64,000 bases of DNA from Phycisphaerales bacterium Planc_01 (GTDB lineage: Bacteria; Planctomycetota; Phycisphaerae; Sedimentisphaerales; Anaerobacaceae): contig LVBB01000121.1 in assembly GCA_001603075.1 (NCBI GenBank), forward strand, positions 123,497 through 187,496, read 5' to 3'. The notes beneath the pieces are model-generated. The model saw only the letters and a list, made by a program, of their open reading frames with translations. It did not search any database and was not told the DNA's origin. The translations under genes and the position numbers were made by a program. Shown here piece by piece: positions 36,778 to 45,092 of the stretch (position 1 is its first letter; every line of letters starts with the position of its first letter).

Positions 36778-38172
36778 CTACAATACGATCGCGCCGACGA
36801 TCCAGACGGTCCCGGCGGCGACGACACCTTCGACGAGGGTTCCGAGCGTCTGGAGCTTGTAGCCCTGTCTGACCGTCATCGTACACAGTTGCGTGACGAT
36901 CCAGAAGTAGCTGTCGTTGACGTGGCTGACGACCATCGAGCCGGCGCCGATGGCCACGACGGCCAGCGCCCTGCCGGTGGGCGTCGCCAGGCCGAGCGGT
37001 TCGAGCATCGGTGCGACGATCCCGGCGGTCGTGATGATCGCGACGGTCGAGGAGCCCTGGGCGGTCTTGATCGCGGCGGCCAGCAGGAAGGGAAGCCAGA
37101 GCCCCCACGAAGCGGCGCGGTCGCCCAAAAGCTGTGAGACGACCGAAGCGATGTTCGAATCCCGCAGCACCTTGCCAAAGGCGCCGCCGCAGCCGGTGAT
37201 GATGAGAATCGTCGCCGCCGCCAGCACCGCCTCTCCGACCCAGCCGGACGCGGAGAGCATCTCTCTCGTCAGCCTGGCCGGCAGCAGGAACGCAAGAAAC
37301 ACTCCGATCAACAAGGCAACCACCGGCTGGCCAACGAAGTTGACCGCCTCGGCAAGTGCGCCAGTAACCAACGGACGATCTGGAAACGTACAGACCGACC
37401 GCAGCAGGATCAGCACGATCGGCACGAGGATCGGGGCCAGCGACCGGGCCACCGACGGACCTCCGGGCGCCGATTCCGTTGCCGCCGAGAGGACGGGCGA
37501 ATAATCATTCGCCCCTACATCATCGGACGGCAGTTTGACGCGCGCCGCGATCTTCACGCTGAACAGCCACGAGACCAGCAGCGCCGGAACGCTGACGATC
37601 AAACCAAAGAGGATCACTCGCCCGAGATCGGCTTCCAACATGCCGGCGGCCGCCACGGGACCGGGCGTCGGCGGGACCATCGTATGCGTGGCATAGAGGC
37701 CGAGGCTCAAGGCCATCGCCCCGGCTGCCAGCGGGACCCTGGCCTTCGAGGAGAGCGAACGCGCCAGAGGCGCGAGCAGAATGAACCCCGAATCACAGAA
37801 AACGGGGATGCTCACGATGTACCCGATGGCACCCATCGCCAGCGGAACGCGTCGGCGGCCGACGAGATCCACCGTCCGCTGGGCCAGCCGGGCGGCGCCG
37901 CCGGATTTCTCCAGGAAGGTACCGATGACCGAGCCGGCCAGGATGACGATGCCGATAGCACCCAGAGTCTCCCCGAACCCGTCATTGATGGATTTGACGA
38001 CGCCCGCGAGGGATCCGCCAGAGGCGGACCGGCTGAGGATGCCGTAGCCGAACGCGGCGATCAGCAGCGCCAGAAACGGATGCAGCTTCAGCCTGCTCGT
38101 GGCCAGAACAATGAACGCAATCGCAACCACGAGCAGCACGATCAGCCACATCGGCGAAAGACCTCCCGTCAC
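36778..38172 (-). CDS. GntP-family gluconate/organic-acid:H+ symporter
   Basis: A 464-residue inner-membrane permease of the GntP family with about 12 helices. Typical segments include AAFGYGILS, GFGETLGAIGIVILAGSVIGTFLEKSGGA and ATHTMVPPTPGPVAAAG, and ITTAGIVAPM near the C terminus. Substrates are likely gluconate or related sugar acids. A hydrophilic loop near residue 220 contains VGANDYSPV, encoded in frame by a dispersed palindrome (37492-37518). If this loop is cytoplasmic the insertion could be tolerated. It is leftward and followed by the 78-residue gene. Confidence 0.93.
   Translation of the reverse strand: MTGGLSPMWLIVLLVVAIAFIVLATSRLKLHPFLALLIAAFGYGILSRSASGGSLAGVVKSINDGFGETLGAIGIVILAGSVIGTFLEKSGGAARLAQRTVDLVGRRRVPLAMGAIGYIVSIPVFCDSGFILLAPLARSLSSKARVPLAAGAMALSLGLYATHTMVPPTPGPVAAAGMLEADLGRVILFGLIVSVPALLVSWLFSVKIAARVKLPSDDVGANDYSPVLSAATESAPGGPSVARSLAPILVPIVLILLRSVCTFPDRPLVTGALAEAVNFVGQPVVALLIGVFLAFLLPARLTREMLSASGWVGEAVLAAATILIITGCGGAFGKVLRDSNIASVVSQLLGDRAASWGLWLPFLLAAAIKTAQGSSTVAIITTAGIVAPMLEPLGLATPTGRALAVVAIGAGSMVVSHVNDSYFWIVTQLCTMTVRQGYKLQTLGTLVEGVVAAGTVWIVGAIVL
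37492..37518. repeat. dispersed palindrome inside the gntP-family gene
   Basis: On the minus strand, arms GTAGGGGCGAAT and ATTCGCCCGTC surround a GATT-containing centre. It belongs to the same family as 33080, 34814, 40667 and 51576. Here it is read as codons for VGANDYSPV in the transporter and keeps the frame open. Confidence 0.9.
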
Positions 38173-38187
38173 TTCCGAAACGCGCGA

Positions 38188-39429
38188 TCAGCGGGCCTGC
38201 ACGTCATAGCAGAGCAATTGGTCCTGATCCCGCAGGTACAGCTTCTTTCCGGCCACCACCGGATGAGGCCAGGTCTTGGGCTTGCCGAAGCCGGGTTGCA
38301 CGAAGCGGCCGGTCTCCTTGTAGCCGTCGGGGCTCGCCTCGATCAGCCCGACCAGCCCGGCGTCTTCGCCGCGCAGGTACAGACGTCCGTCGGCGTAGAC
38401 CAGCGAGCCTTTGCCCACTTGCTGCTTCTCGGTCCACTTCAGATCGCCCGTGGCCATCTCCTGACAGACCCAGCCGCGGGCGTCGCAGTAGCCGTAGACG
38501 TAATCGCCGACCCTCACTGCCCCGCCATGATGATTGGCCATGCTGCGGTTGGCATAGACTTGTCGAACCTCGAACCTGGCCCCGGAACGCGTGACCTCGA
38601 AGAGGTTGCTTCCGACGCCATAACCGCTCGTGACATACACGTGGTTGCCCTTGACGACGGGCGTGGGGATCACGGCGGTCTTTCCCCTGCGCTCGGCGCG
38701 CCACAGCACCACTCCGTTCGGGGCAACGCCGACGACGCTATCGGCAGTCAGTTGGACGTACTGCTTGACGCCGGCGATCTCGGCGCAAACGAGGGAAGAA
38801 TAGTGGGCCGGGTCGGTGAAGTCCCGCGTCTGCCACAGAACACCGCCGGTCCGCTTGTCGAGAGCGACGATCGCGCCCTTCGAGCCGCCGGGCGTGCATA
38901 CCACCTGATCGCCATCGATCAGCACCGACTCGCTGTAGCCCCATTCGGGCAGCTTGCCGCCGAAATCCTGGACCATGTGCTTTTCCCAGACCTTGGCGCC
39001 GTCGGCGGTTCGCAGGCAGACCAGTTCGCCGTACTGGCCCATGACGAACAGCAGGTCGCCATCGACGGTGGGCGTGCCGCGAGGTCCGGCGAAACTGCCC
39101 CAGCCCGGCGCGCCCGCCTTGCCGATCGCCGTGCTCCAGAGAACCTTGCCGTCGGCCCGATTCAGGCCGTGGACGTAGCAGACGCGGGCCTTGTCGCCCG
39201 TGGTGAAGATGCGATCAGCGACGACCGCAACGCTCGAGAACCCCTCTCCGAGCCCTGTGGCCTTCCACGCCAGCGGCGGCCCACCCGCAGGCCAGTTCTG
39301 GAGCAGACCGGTCTCAGGCGACAGGCCGTCGCGGTCGGGCCCTCTCCACTGGGACCAGTCGCCGGCCGGGCACAGGGTCGAAATCAGCATCACGGCAGAT
39401 ACACACAACATCATCTGTGTCAATCGCAT
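38188..39429 (-). CDS. secreted PQQ-type beta-propeller protein
   Basis: A 413-residue exported protein. The ATG at 39429 has GGAG 8 nt upstream, and the leader (MRLTQMMLCVSAVMLISTLCPAG) is a clean signal peptide. DWSQWRGPDRDGLSPETGL at the mature N terminus is typical of planctomycetal PQQ-binding-like repeat proteins. Repeating blades follow, such as GKVLWSTAIG, GGVLWQTRDF, GDLKWTEKQQ, each with a conserved W. No dehydrogenase active site is evident, so a BamB-like or binding role is as likely as PQQ catalysis. It diverges from the HPF-like gene. Confidence 0.88.
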   Translation of the reverse strand: MRLTQMMLCVSAVMLISTLCPAGDWSQWRGPDRDGLSPETGLLQNWPAGGPPLAWKATGLGEGFSSVAVVADRIFTTGDKARVCYVHGLNRADGKVLWSTAIGKAGAPGWGSFAGPRGTPTVDGDLLFVMGQYGELVCLRTADGAKVWEKHMVQDFGGKLPEWGYSESVLIDGDQVVCTPGGSKGAIVALDKRTGGVLWQTRDFTDPAHYSSLVCAEIAGVKQYVQLTADSVVGVAPNGVVLWRAERRGKTAVIPTPVVKGNHVYVTSGYGVGSNLFEVTRSGARFEVRQVYANRSMANHHGGAVRVGDYVYGYCDARGWVCQEMATGDLKWTEKQQVGKGSLVYADGRLYLRGEDAGLVGLIEASPDGYKETGRFVQPGFGKPKTWPHPVVAGKKLYLRDQDQLLCYDVQAR

Positions 39430-39697
39430 CACGCATTCTCCTGTTGTTATCCGTGTCACGGTTGTTCGGCCGGGCCAGTCTACCGGAACCCGAGCCGCTC
39501 GGCAACGTCGATCCCGCCATCGGTGCGACAGCCACCCGCATTCGAGCGGGTTCGTCCGTATCCCCATGGACAGGCAGGCCGATCTTCATCAGTTTTCTCA
39601 TCGCACAATAGTGTCCGGGCGGCGTAGTGTAGACGGGCAAGGGAACAGCGTTATTGCACGTACGTTTCCGATCCAGGGTTAGTTCTGGAGGCATGGG

Positions 39698-40063
39698 ATG
39701 CAGGTTCCATTACAGGTTTCGTTCAAGAGTATTCCCAACACCGCCGCAATCGAGGGGTTAATCCGACGCAAAGCCGACAAGCTTGAGAGGGTCTGCGACC
39801 ATCTGTCGAGCTGTCGCGTGGCTGTCGAGAGGCCGCAGAAACGCCCGGAGGACGGCAATCCCTACCGCGTGCGGATCGACCTGACCGTCCCGCCGGGACA
39901 TGAGGTGGTGGTGAAGAACGAGCCGGGGAAGGGGAAGACCCACGACGGGCTCGACGTGGTCATCCGGGACGCCTTTGACACCGCCTCGCGCCGGCTGAAG
40001 AAGCTCGTCGCGTTGCAGCAGGGCCGAGTCAAGAGCCGTCCCCTCGATACACATCGGGTTTGA
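39698..40063 (+). CDS. HPF/RaiA-family ribosome-associated protein
   Basis: A 121-residue protein of the sigma-54-modulation/ribosomal S30AE family. Members bind the 30S decoding site and stall ribosomes in stationary phase. The strand-helix pattern is visible: VPLQVSFKSIPNTAAIEGLIRRKADKLERVCDHLSSCRVAVERP (residues ~3-46), then YRVRIDLTVPPGHEVVVKNEP and a long C-terminal helix DVVIRDAFDTASRRLKKLV. It is the short form without the dimerising C-terminal domain. GGAGG precedes the ATG at 39698 by 6 nt. Confidence 0.85.
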   Translation: MQVPLQVSFKSIPNTAAIEGLIRRKADKLERVCDHLSSCRVAVERPQKRPEDGNPYRVRIDLTVPPGHEVVVKNEPGKGKTHDGLDVVIRDAFDTASRRLKKLVALQQGRVKSRPLDTHRV

Positions 40064-40075
40064 CCCAATTCATAG

Positions 40076-40102
40076 CAGGGGCGAGGCATGTCTCGTCCTT
40101 AC
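40076..40102. repeat. dispersed palindrome containing a stop codon
   Basis: GGGGCGAGGCATG... type, 13 bp after the HPF-like stop. On the minus strand its edge reads GTAAGGACGAG, and the TAA (40099-40101) is the stop codon of the YhcH-type gene. Confidence 0.85.
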
Positions 40103-40653
40103 TGGACGGCGATTTTGAGCACCGCCTTGTGGATGGTCTCTGTGCCGACCAGCGGCGCGTGGGCATCGCGGGGGAAGAACACGGCGAACGAGCCGGCGGG
40201 AACAACCGCCCAGGCATCGGGCGCGTTCTCGAAGAACTCGATGTCCTTCTCGGCGTCGTAGGGCACAGAGGAGGTCTTGCACGCCGATGTGGGCTTCCAT
40301 CCCATCTCGTCGGCGCCGCCGATGACGTATTGGATGTCGATGTACTTGCGGTGCGCTTCCAGCGGCGCTTCGGCCCGGCTGCGGCCCGGCCCCTTGCTGA
40401 TCAGGCAGAACAGACGGTCGCCGTCGATCTCGTGACGGCCCTCGGGCAACTGTGCCAGATCGCTGCGCCGCAGGAACGCGAAGGCCTGCTCGAACAACGG
40501 GTGCATGTCACAGTAGTTGTCTGCATTCGCAAGACGATCGACGATCATGGTGTCCCGTTCCATTGTCTCTGCCACCTCCTTGTCCGTTGCACAGCCGGCC
40601 AGCCCCACCGCCACGCTGCACACGATGACGCAAACCACCCAATCTCTACTCAT
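40099..40653 (-). CDS. YhcH/YjgK/YiaL (DUF386) family lipoprotein
   Basis: A DUF386 cupin-like protein of 184 residues. Family members include sialic-acid mutarotase-type NanQ proteins. The core shows RHEIDGDRLFCLIS, HRKYIDIQYVIGGADEMGW, DIEFFENAPDAWAVVPAGSFAVFFPRDAHAP and KAVLKI, retaining the metal-site His and Glu pattern. Unusually, the N terminus (VCVIVCSVAVGLAGC) is a textbook lipobox leader, whereas most relatives are cytoplasmic. The ATG at 40653 has GGAG 7 nt upstream. The final codons and stop come from a palindromic repeat. Confidence 0.88.
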   Translation of the reverse strand: MSRDWVVCVIVCSVAVGLAGCATDKEVAETMERDTMIVDRLANADNYCDMHPLFEQAFAFLRRSDLAQLPEGRHEIDGDRLFCLISKGPGRSRAEAPLEAHRKYIDIQYVIGGADEMGWKPTSACKTSSVPYDAEKDIEFFENAPDAWAVVPAGSFAVFFPRDAHAPLVGTETIHKAVLKIAVQ

Positions 40654-40968
40654 ATCCGTTCTCCCGCAGGGGCAAATGATGATTCGCCCCGCTCGTAGCG
40701 CGCTCGTAAGAGCATACAGCGGTAGGGGCGAGGCATGCCTCGCCCTTCGAAGAGGTCGGCCCCGATCCCGACGCACATCGAGACGGGGCTGCACTTACGC
40801 CCATTATGGGCGAGCCGACCCCAAAGGGCAAGAGCGATACCATCTCACCGACGCCACATCGCGTGTGAGCAGGGGCGAACAATTATCTGCCCGTGCGGAA
40901 CGCCCCCTGAACACACCTACGAACCCATAAGCACCAATGAACCACCGGGCGCGTAGGCAACGTGGTCC
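40654..40968. repeat. repeat-dense intergenic region
   Basis: This 315-bp gap between two leftward genes contains at least five palindromes: 40667-40690 (GGGGCAAATGAT... type), 40722-40747 (GGGGCGAGGCATGC type), 40798-40812 (perfect CGCCCATTATGGGCG), 40870-40895 (GGGGCGAACAAT type) and 40950-40975 (CGCGTAGG/CCTACGCG). No gene is supported. Confidence 0.85.
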
Positions 40969-41199
40969 CTACGCGTCGGGATCGGGATCAGGCTCAGCAT
41001 CAGGGACAAGTTCGATCAGTTCTCCCGGGGAACATCGCAGAACGTTGCACAGCGTCTCAAGCGTCGAGAAGCGGATCGCTTTGGCCTTGTTCGTCTTAAG
41101 GATGCTCAGATTGTTCACGGCCAGACCGGTCCGCTCGGCCAAATCCTTGAGCTTCATGTCACGGTCGAGCAGCAGATGGCCCAGTTTGATGCGAATCAT
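40969..41199 (-). CDS. helix-turn-helix regulator paired with DUF2975 protein
   Basis: A 76-residue Cro/CI-type HTH regulator. Start placed at the ATG at 41199, where MIRIKLGHLLLDRDMKLKDLAERTGLAVNNLS begins the canonical HTH; upstream codons lack family character. Recognition helix around NNLSILKTNKAKAIRFSTLETLCNVL. The Asp/Pro-rich tail ends at a TAG within a palindrome (40950-40975). It begins 10 nt after the DUF2975 gene, a pairing common in bacteria. It probably autoregulates through the operator-like palindrome at 41789-41799. Confidence 0.9.
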   Translation of the reverse strand: MIRIKLGHLLLDRDMKLKDLAERTGLAVNNLSILKTNKAKAIRFSTLETLCNVLRCSPGELIELVPDAEPDPDPDA

Positions 41200-41209
41200 G
41201 CGAATGCCT

Positions 41210-41722
41210 CTATATGAGCGTCTTGGATTCCTGGATGATCGGGAGGATCTTGCGTATCGCGATGCCGGCGCCGACAAGAATCAGAGGCTGTCCCACCGTG
41301 TGGATCACCGCAAACACCAGCGGGATGAGATGGGAGAAATCACTCCGCCACCCGCCCGGCATGAACCTTCCCGCCAGAGAGACAGACACGATAACGATAA
41401 GAACCGCGTAGACGAAGAGGAACTTGTCGGCATGCCTGAGAATCCACTTTGGCTCACCTTCGCCTTCCATCAAGTACCGGATGAACTCGGCTAAAGCCAA
41501 CGCCAGCAAGCCACCCAGGATGAGCGTCAATAGCCGCGACAGGCCCGTGAACCAAAACGACGCTCTCGCCGCGGCCGGCACACCAATCCCCGATACACCG
41601 CCGACGGCCAGGCCAACCGCCGCCATCCCCGCCACAAACAATAGCAGCAGGCCATAGAAACGCGCCGCACCTGCACAAAGCCTCAAGAATCGTCGATTCT
41701 CGGCAATGAAGCTGGTTTTCAT
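41210..41722 (-). CDS. DUF2975-like membrane protein
   Basis: A 170-residue integral membrane protein with about four helices: FYGLLLLFVAGMAAVGLAV; the WFTGLSRLLTLILGGLLALALA region; KFLFVYAVLIVIVSVSLAG; and a last near VFAVIHTVGQPLILVGAGIAI. The coupling to a small HTH gene identifies it as DUF2975-type. Start at the ATG at 41722, which follows GGGAGAG. Function of the family is unknown; a membrane signal relay to the HTH protein is inference. Confidence 0.78.
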   Translation of the reverse strand: MKTSFIAENRRFLRLCAGAARFYGLLLLFVAGMAAVGLAVGGVSGIGVPAAARASFWFTGLSRLLTLILGGLLALALAEFIRYLMEGEGEPKWILRHADKFLFVYAVLIVIVSVSLAGRFMPGGWRSDFSHLIPLVFAVIHTVGQPLILVGAGIAIRKILPIIQESKTLI

Positions 41723-41779
41723 GATCGACTCTCCCAAAACCATATGCCAGAAGTGTGACTTTATACAATCCTAAGCAAT

Positions 41780-41810
41780 AATATATTTACGATTATCGTG
41801 TATTTGTCAA
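41780..41810 (-). promoter_or_regulatory. promoter with internal operator for DUF2975-HTH pair
   Basis: On the minus strand a consensus TTGACA (41805-41810) is followed by TATATT (41780-41785, 19-bp spacer) or AATATA (41782-41787, 17-bp spacer). Between the boxes lies a perfect 11-bp palindrome, ACGATAATCGT (41789-41799), ideally placed for repression. The region is very A+T-rich. Confidence 0.65.
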
Positions 41811-41865
41811 CCTTTTTTGGCATTTCTTTCTTGGATTTTTCCATTCTTTCGCCATGCAGGGCCGG

Positions 41866-41893
41866 TTGTGTCGAGCGGGGAATCTGGTATGCT
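41866..41893 (+). promoter_or_regulatory. sigma-70-type promoter upstream of the GH127 gene
   Basis: TTGTGT (41866-41871), 16-bp spacer, TATGCT (41888-41893). Transcription would start near 41900, about 80 nt before the GH127 ATG. The -10 context CTGGTATGCT resembles CTGGTATACT at 61751. Confidence 0.5.
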
Positions 41894-41982
41894 CCGGCGG
41901 TGTAAGAAAAGGCAGACCTGGGCCGCTTTCCAGCTTGGTGGCGTCCAGCGTGCCCTACGGATCATTGACACAGGAGGCAGCA

Positions 41983-44475
41983 ATGAACAGGTCGCGAATC
42001 GTTATCGCAGCAATTCTTATACTGATTCTCGTCTCCAGCCTGTATGGGGCGACGACGGTGCGAGTCGTTTCGACACCGCCAACGGCACAGACCAATGACT
42101 TCTACGTCAGCAACCGGCCGCCTTTGACGCCCGAACCGCTGATCAAGCTGCCGATCGGAGCGATCAAGCCGGAAGGCTGGGTACGCCGACAGCTCGAACT
42201 CCAGGCCGACGGCTTCTCCGGGCACCTGACGGAGATCAGCGAGTTCCTGAAAAAGGAAGACAACGCATGGCTGAGCTCCGACGGCACGGGCAGTCGGGGA
42301 TGGGAGGAAGTGCCCTACTGGCTCAAGGGCTTCGGCGACCTCGGCTACGTGCTGGGCGACGAGCGCATTATCGCCGAGGCGAAGTTCTGGATCGAGGCCG
42401 CCCTGGCCACGCAGGGCGAAGACGGATTCTTCGGGCCCCGCGCCAACCTCAAATCCGACGCCCAGTGGAAGGCGGACGTCGGGCAGGCGGACCTTTGGCC
42501 CAACATGATCATGCTCAACGCGCTGCAAACCTACTACGAATACACTTACGACAGCCGCGTGCTGGAACTGATGCGGGACTACTTCAAATGGGAGTTGGCC
42601 TTCCCGGAAGACAAATTCCTGCCCCCTTTCTGGCAACAACAACGGGCCAGCGACAATCTCGCCAGCGTCTATTGGCTCTACAACCGCACGGGTGACGAAT
42701 TCCTGCTGCAACTGGGCGAGAAAATCCATCGAACGATGGCCCGCTGGGACGAGACCGTCGCCAGTTGGCACAACGTCAACATCGCCCAGTGCTTCCGCGC
42801 CCCGGCGGTCTTCCACCAGCAATCGCACGACCGGCACCATCTCCTGGCGGCCGAACGGAACTACGCGATGGTCTGGGACGTCTACGGCGAGGTCCCCGGC
42901 GGGATGTTCGGCGGCGACGAGAACTGTCGCAAGGGCTACCACGGCCCGCGACAGGCGATCGAGACCTGCGCCTCGGTCGAGTTCATGCTCTCCTGCGAGA
43001 TGCTGCTGAAAATTACCGGTGACCTGAAGTGGGCGGACCGCTGCGAGGACGTCGCGTTCAACACGTTCCCGCCCTCGATGACGGCCGACCTGAAGGGCCT
43101 GCACTACCTGACCAGTCCGAACGCCTGCCAGCTCGACCACACGAACAAGGCGCCCGGCATCCAGAATGGCGGTGAGATGCTCTCGTACAATCCGCACAGC
43201 TACCGCTGCTGCCAGCACAACGTCGCGCACGGCTGGCCTTATTACGCCGAACACCTGTGGATGGCGACGCCCGACAACGGCCTGGCCGCCGTGCTGTATG
43301 CCGCCTCGGAAGTGGCCGCCAAAGTCGGAGCGGGCGACGAGGTCACGATCCGCTCGCAGACGCGGTATCCCTTCGAGGACACCATTCGCCTGACGATCGA
43401 CGCGAAGAAGCCGGCTCAGTTCCCGCTATATCTGCGCGTGCCCGGCTGGTGCGAGGGCGCGACGGTGAAGATCAACGGCAAGCGAGTCAATATCCATGCC
43501 CGGCCGCAGTCCTATATCGTGCTCGACCGCTTGTGGCGGCAAGACGACAAGATCGACCTGACGCTGCCTATGACCATCGGACTTCGCTACTGGCCGAGAA
43601 ACGGCGACTGCGTCTCAGTCGATCGCGGCCCGCTGACGTATTCGCTCAAGATCGGCGAGAAGTACGTTCGCTACGGCGGCACCGACAAGTGGCCCGCCTT
43701 CGACGTCTTCCCGACGACGGCCTGGAACTACGGCCTCGTAATCGATCCGACCAAGCCCCTCACCGCGCAGTTCCAGGTCAAGGAGAAACGCTGGCCGACG
43801 GACGATCAGCCGTTCGAGACCAGCGCCGCCCCGATCGAGATGACGGCCAAGGCTCGGAAGATCCCGAACTGGCAGGCGGACCATCGCGGGCTGATCGACG
43901 AGGTCCAGCAGAGCCCCGTCCGATCCGAGGAGCGGACCGAGACGGTAACGCTGGTCCCTATGGGCTGTGCGCGACTGCGCATCAGCGCGTTTCCCTGGAT
44001 CGACGATGGGCCCGACGCCACGCAGTGGCAACGGCCCCTCGCTCCGGAGACGGGCAAGATCCCGGCCCGGGCGTCACACTGCAACGAAGGCGACACCCTT
44101 GCGGCATTGAGCGATGAGAAGCTGCCGGCCCATTCGAACGACCACGACATCCCCCGCTTCACGTGGTGGCCCCGCCGGGGCACGACCGAGTGGGTCCAGT
44201 ACGATTTTAAGGAACCGCGTACCGTCCGCTCGGTGGACGTCTACTGGTTCGACGACAGCCCCACCGGCGGCGGCTGCCGCATCCCACAGTCGTGGAAGCT
44301 GCTCTATCGAGACGGCGACGACTGGAAGAGCATCCCGAACCCGTCCGCCTACGGCGTACAGAAGGACCGCTTCAACACCGTGACGTTCGACGAAGTGACC
44401 ACGTCGGCGTTGCGCATCGAGGTCGGACTCCAGGATGGCTTCTCGGGCGGCATCCTCGAATGGCGCATCCGGTAG
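41983..44475 (+). CDS. glycoside hydrolase family 127-like protein (beta-L-arabinofuranosidase type)
   Basis: An 830-residue exported enzyme of the DUF1680/GH127 group. The ATG at 41983 has AGGAGG 5 nt upstream and a clear signal peptide (IVIAAILILILVSSLYG). An (alpha/alpha)6-type core spans to ~510. The catalytic/zinc site is recognisable: E and C in ETCASVEFM, and adjacent Cys residues in SYRCCQHNVAHG, one being the expected nucleophile. Beta-sandwich domains follow. The C terminus (EWVQYDFKEPRTVRSVDVYW) is a discoidin-like carbohydrate-binding module. L-arabinofuranosides are the family's usual substrates; exact specificity is inferred. Confidence 0.9.
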   Translation: MNRSRIVIAAILILILVSSLYGATTVRVVSTPPTAQTNDFYVSNRPPLTPEPLIKLPIGAIKPEGWVRRQLELQADGFSGHLTEISEFLKKEDNAWLSSDGTGSRGWEEVPYWLKGFGDLGYVLGDERIIAEAKFWIEAALATQGEDGFFGPRANLKSDAQWKADVGQADLWPNMIMLNALQTYYEYTYDSRVLELMRDYFKWELAFPEDKFLPPFWQQQRASDNLASVYWLYNRTGDEFLLQLGEKIHRTMARWDETVASWHNVNIAQCFRAPAVFHQQSHDRHHLLAAERNYAMVWDVYGEVPGGMFGGDENCRKGYHGPRQAIETCASVEFMLSCEMLLKITGDLKWADRCEDVAFNTFPPSMTADLKGLHYLTSPNACQLDHTNKAPGIQNGGEMLSYNPHSYRCCQHNVAHGWPYYAEHLWMATPDNGLAAVLYAASEVAAKVGAGDEVTIRSQTRYPFEDTIRLTIDAKKPAQFPLYLRVPGWCEGATVKINGKRVNIHARPQSYIVLDRLWRQDDKIDLTLPMTIGLRYWPRNGDCVSVDRGPLTYSLKIGEKYVRYGGTDKWPAFDVFPTTAWNYGLVIDPTKPLTAQFQVKEKRWPTDDQPFETSAAPIEMTAKARKIPNWQADHRGLIDEVQQSPVRSEERTETVTLVPMGCARLRISAFPWIDDGPDATQWQRPLAPETGKIPARASHCNEGDTLAALSDEKLPAHSNDHDIPRFTWWPRRGTTEWVQYDFKEPRTVRSVDVYWFDDSPTGGGCRIPQSWKLLYRDGDDWKSIPNPSAYGVQKDRFNTVTFDEVTTSALRIEVGLQDGFSGGILEWRIR

Positions 44476-44492
44476 AACACCCGCCGGACAAC

Positions 44493-44960
44493 CTATTCGA
44501 TGGGACCGACCGCGCCGTTGTGGATCGCCGGCGAGAGCCTCTCCACCTGCTCGCGCACCGCGTCGATGCGCAACCCGAGGTTCGTCAGGACCTTGGCCGA
44601 GATGGCCTTGCCGTCGCGCATCAGGCCCAGCAAAAGGTGCTCGGTGCCGACGTAGTTATGGTGCAGCGACCGCGCCTCTTCCACCGCGTAGCGGATGACG
44701 TCCTTGGTGTGCTCGGTTTGAGCGAGCTTCTCGGTAGCCTCGACGTGAGGGCGACCTTCGAGAAGTGTTTCGACCTCTTTGCGAAGGGGCTTGAGATCGA
44801 CGTTGAAGTGTTTGAGCACAGCCGCGGCCACACCTTGGACCTCTTTGGCCAGACCCCAGAGAATGTGTTCGGTGCCGATGAACTCGTGCCCGAACTGCTG
44901 GGCCTCCTGATTGGCCAGAGACATGACCTCCCTCGCGTGCTCGGTGAATCGCTCGAACAT
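44493..44960 (-). CDS. stand-alone Clp N-terminal domain protein
   Basis: A 155-residue protein that matches only the ClpC/ClpA N-domain and has no ATPase module. Two Clp repeats are seen: MFERFTEHAREVMSLANQEAQQFGHEFIGTEHILWGL (landmark at ~1-37) and VIRYAVEEARSLHHNYVGTEHLLLGL. AAGGA precedes the ATG at 44960 by 5 nt. Free Clp-N proteins are known (ClpS-independent adaptors, or plant ClpT-like), so it may modulate a ClpCP or ClpB machine. It converges on the GH127 gene. Confidence 0.9.
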   Translation of the reverse strand: MFERFTEHAREVMSLANQEAQQFGHEFIGTEHILWGLAKEVQGVAAAVLKHFNVDLKPLRKEVETLLEGRPHVEATEKLAQTEHTKDVIRYAVEEARSLHHNYVGTEHLLLGLMRDGKAISAKVLTNLGLRIDAVREQVERLSPAIHNGAVGPIE

Positions 44961-45037
44961 GTGGATCCTTTCCAAGTGCCTTGATGCTCCATCGCGCCGG
45001 CCGGTGCGGCGCCTGCGGGTATTCTACCGCATCCGGC

Positions 45038-45092
45038 GTACGGGCGGACAATTATTCGCTCGTACCGGGGGCAAATCATCCATCGCTCTTAC
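45038..45092. repeat. two adjacent dispersed palindromes, one containing a stop codon
   Basis: 45038-45065 is a GTACGGGCGGA.../...CGCTCGTAC palindrome. 45066-45092 is a degenerate copy, which on the minus strand begins GTAAGAGCGAT and supplies the TAA (45089-45091) ending the CotH gene. They lie in the gap before the Clp-N gene. Confidence 0.8.
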
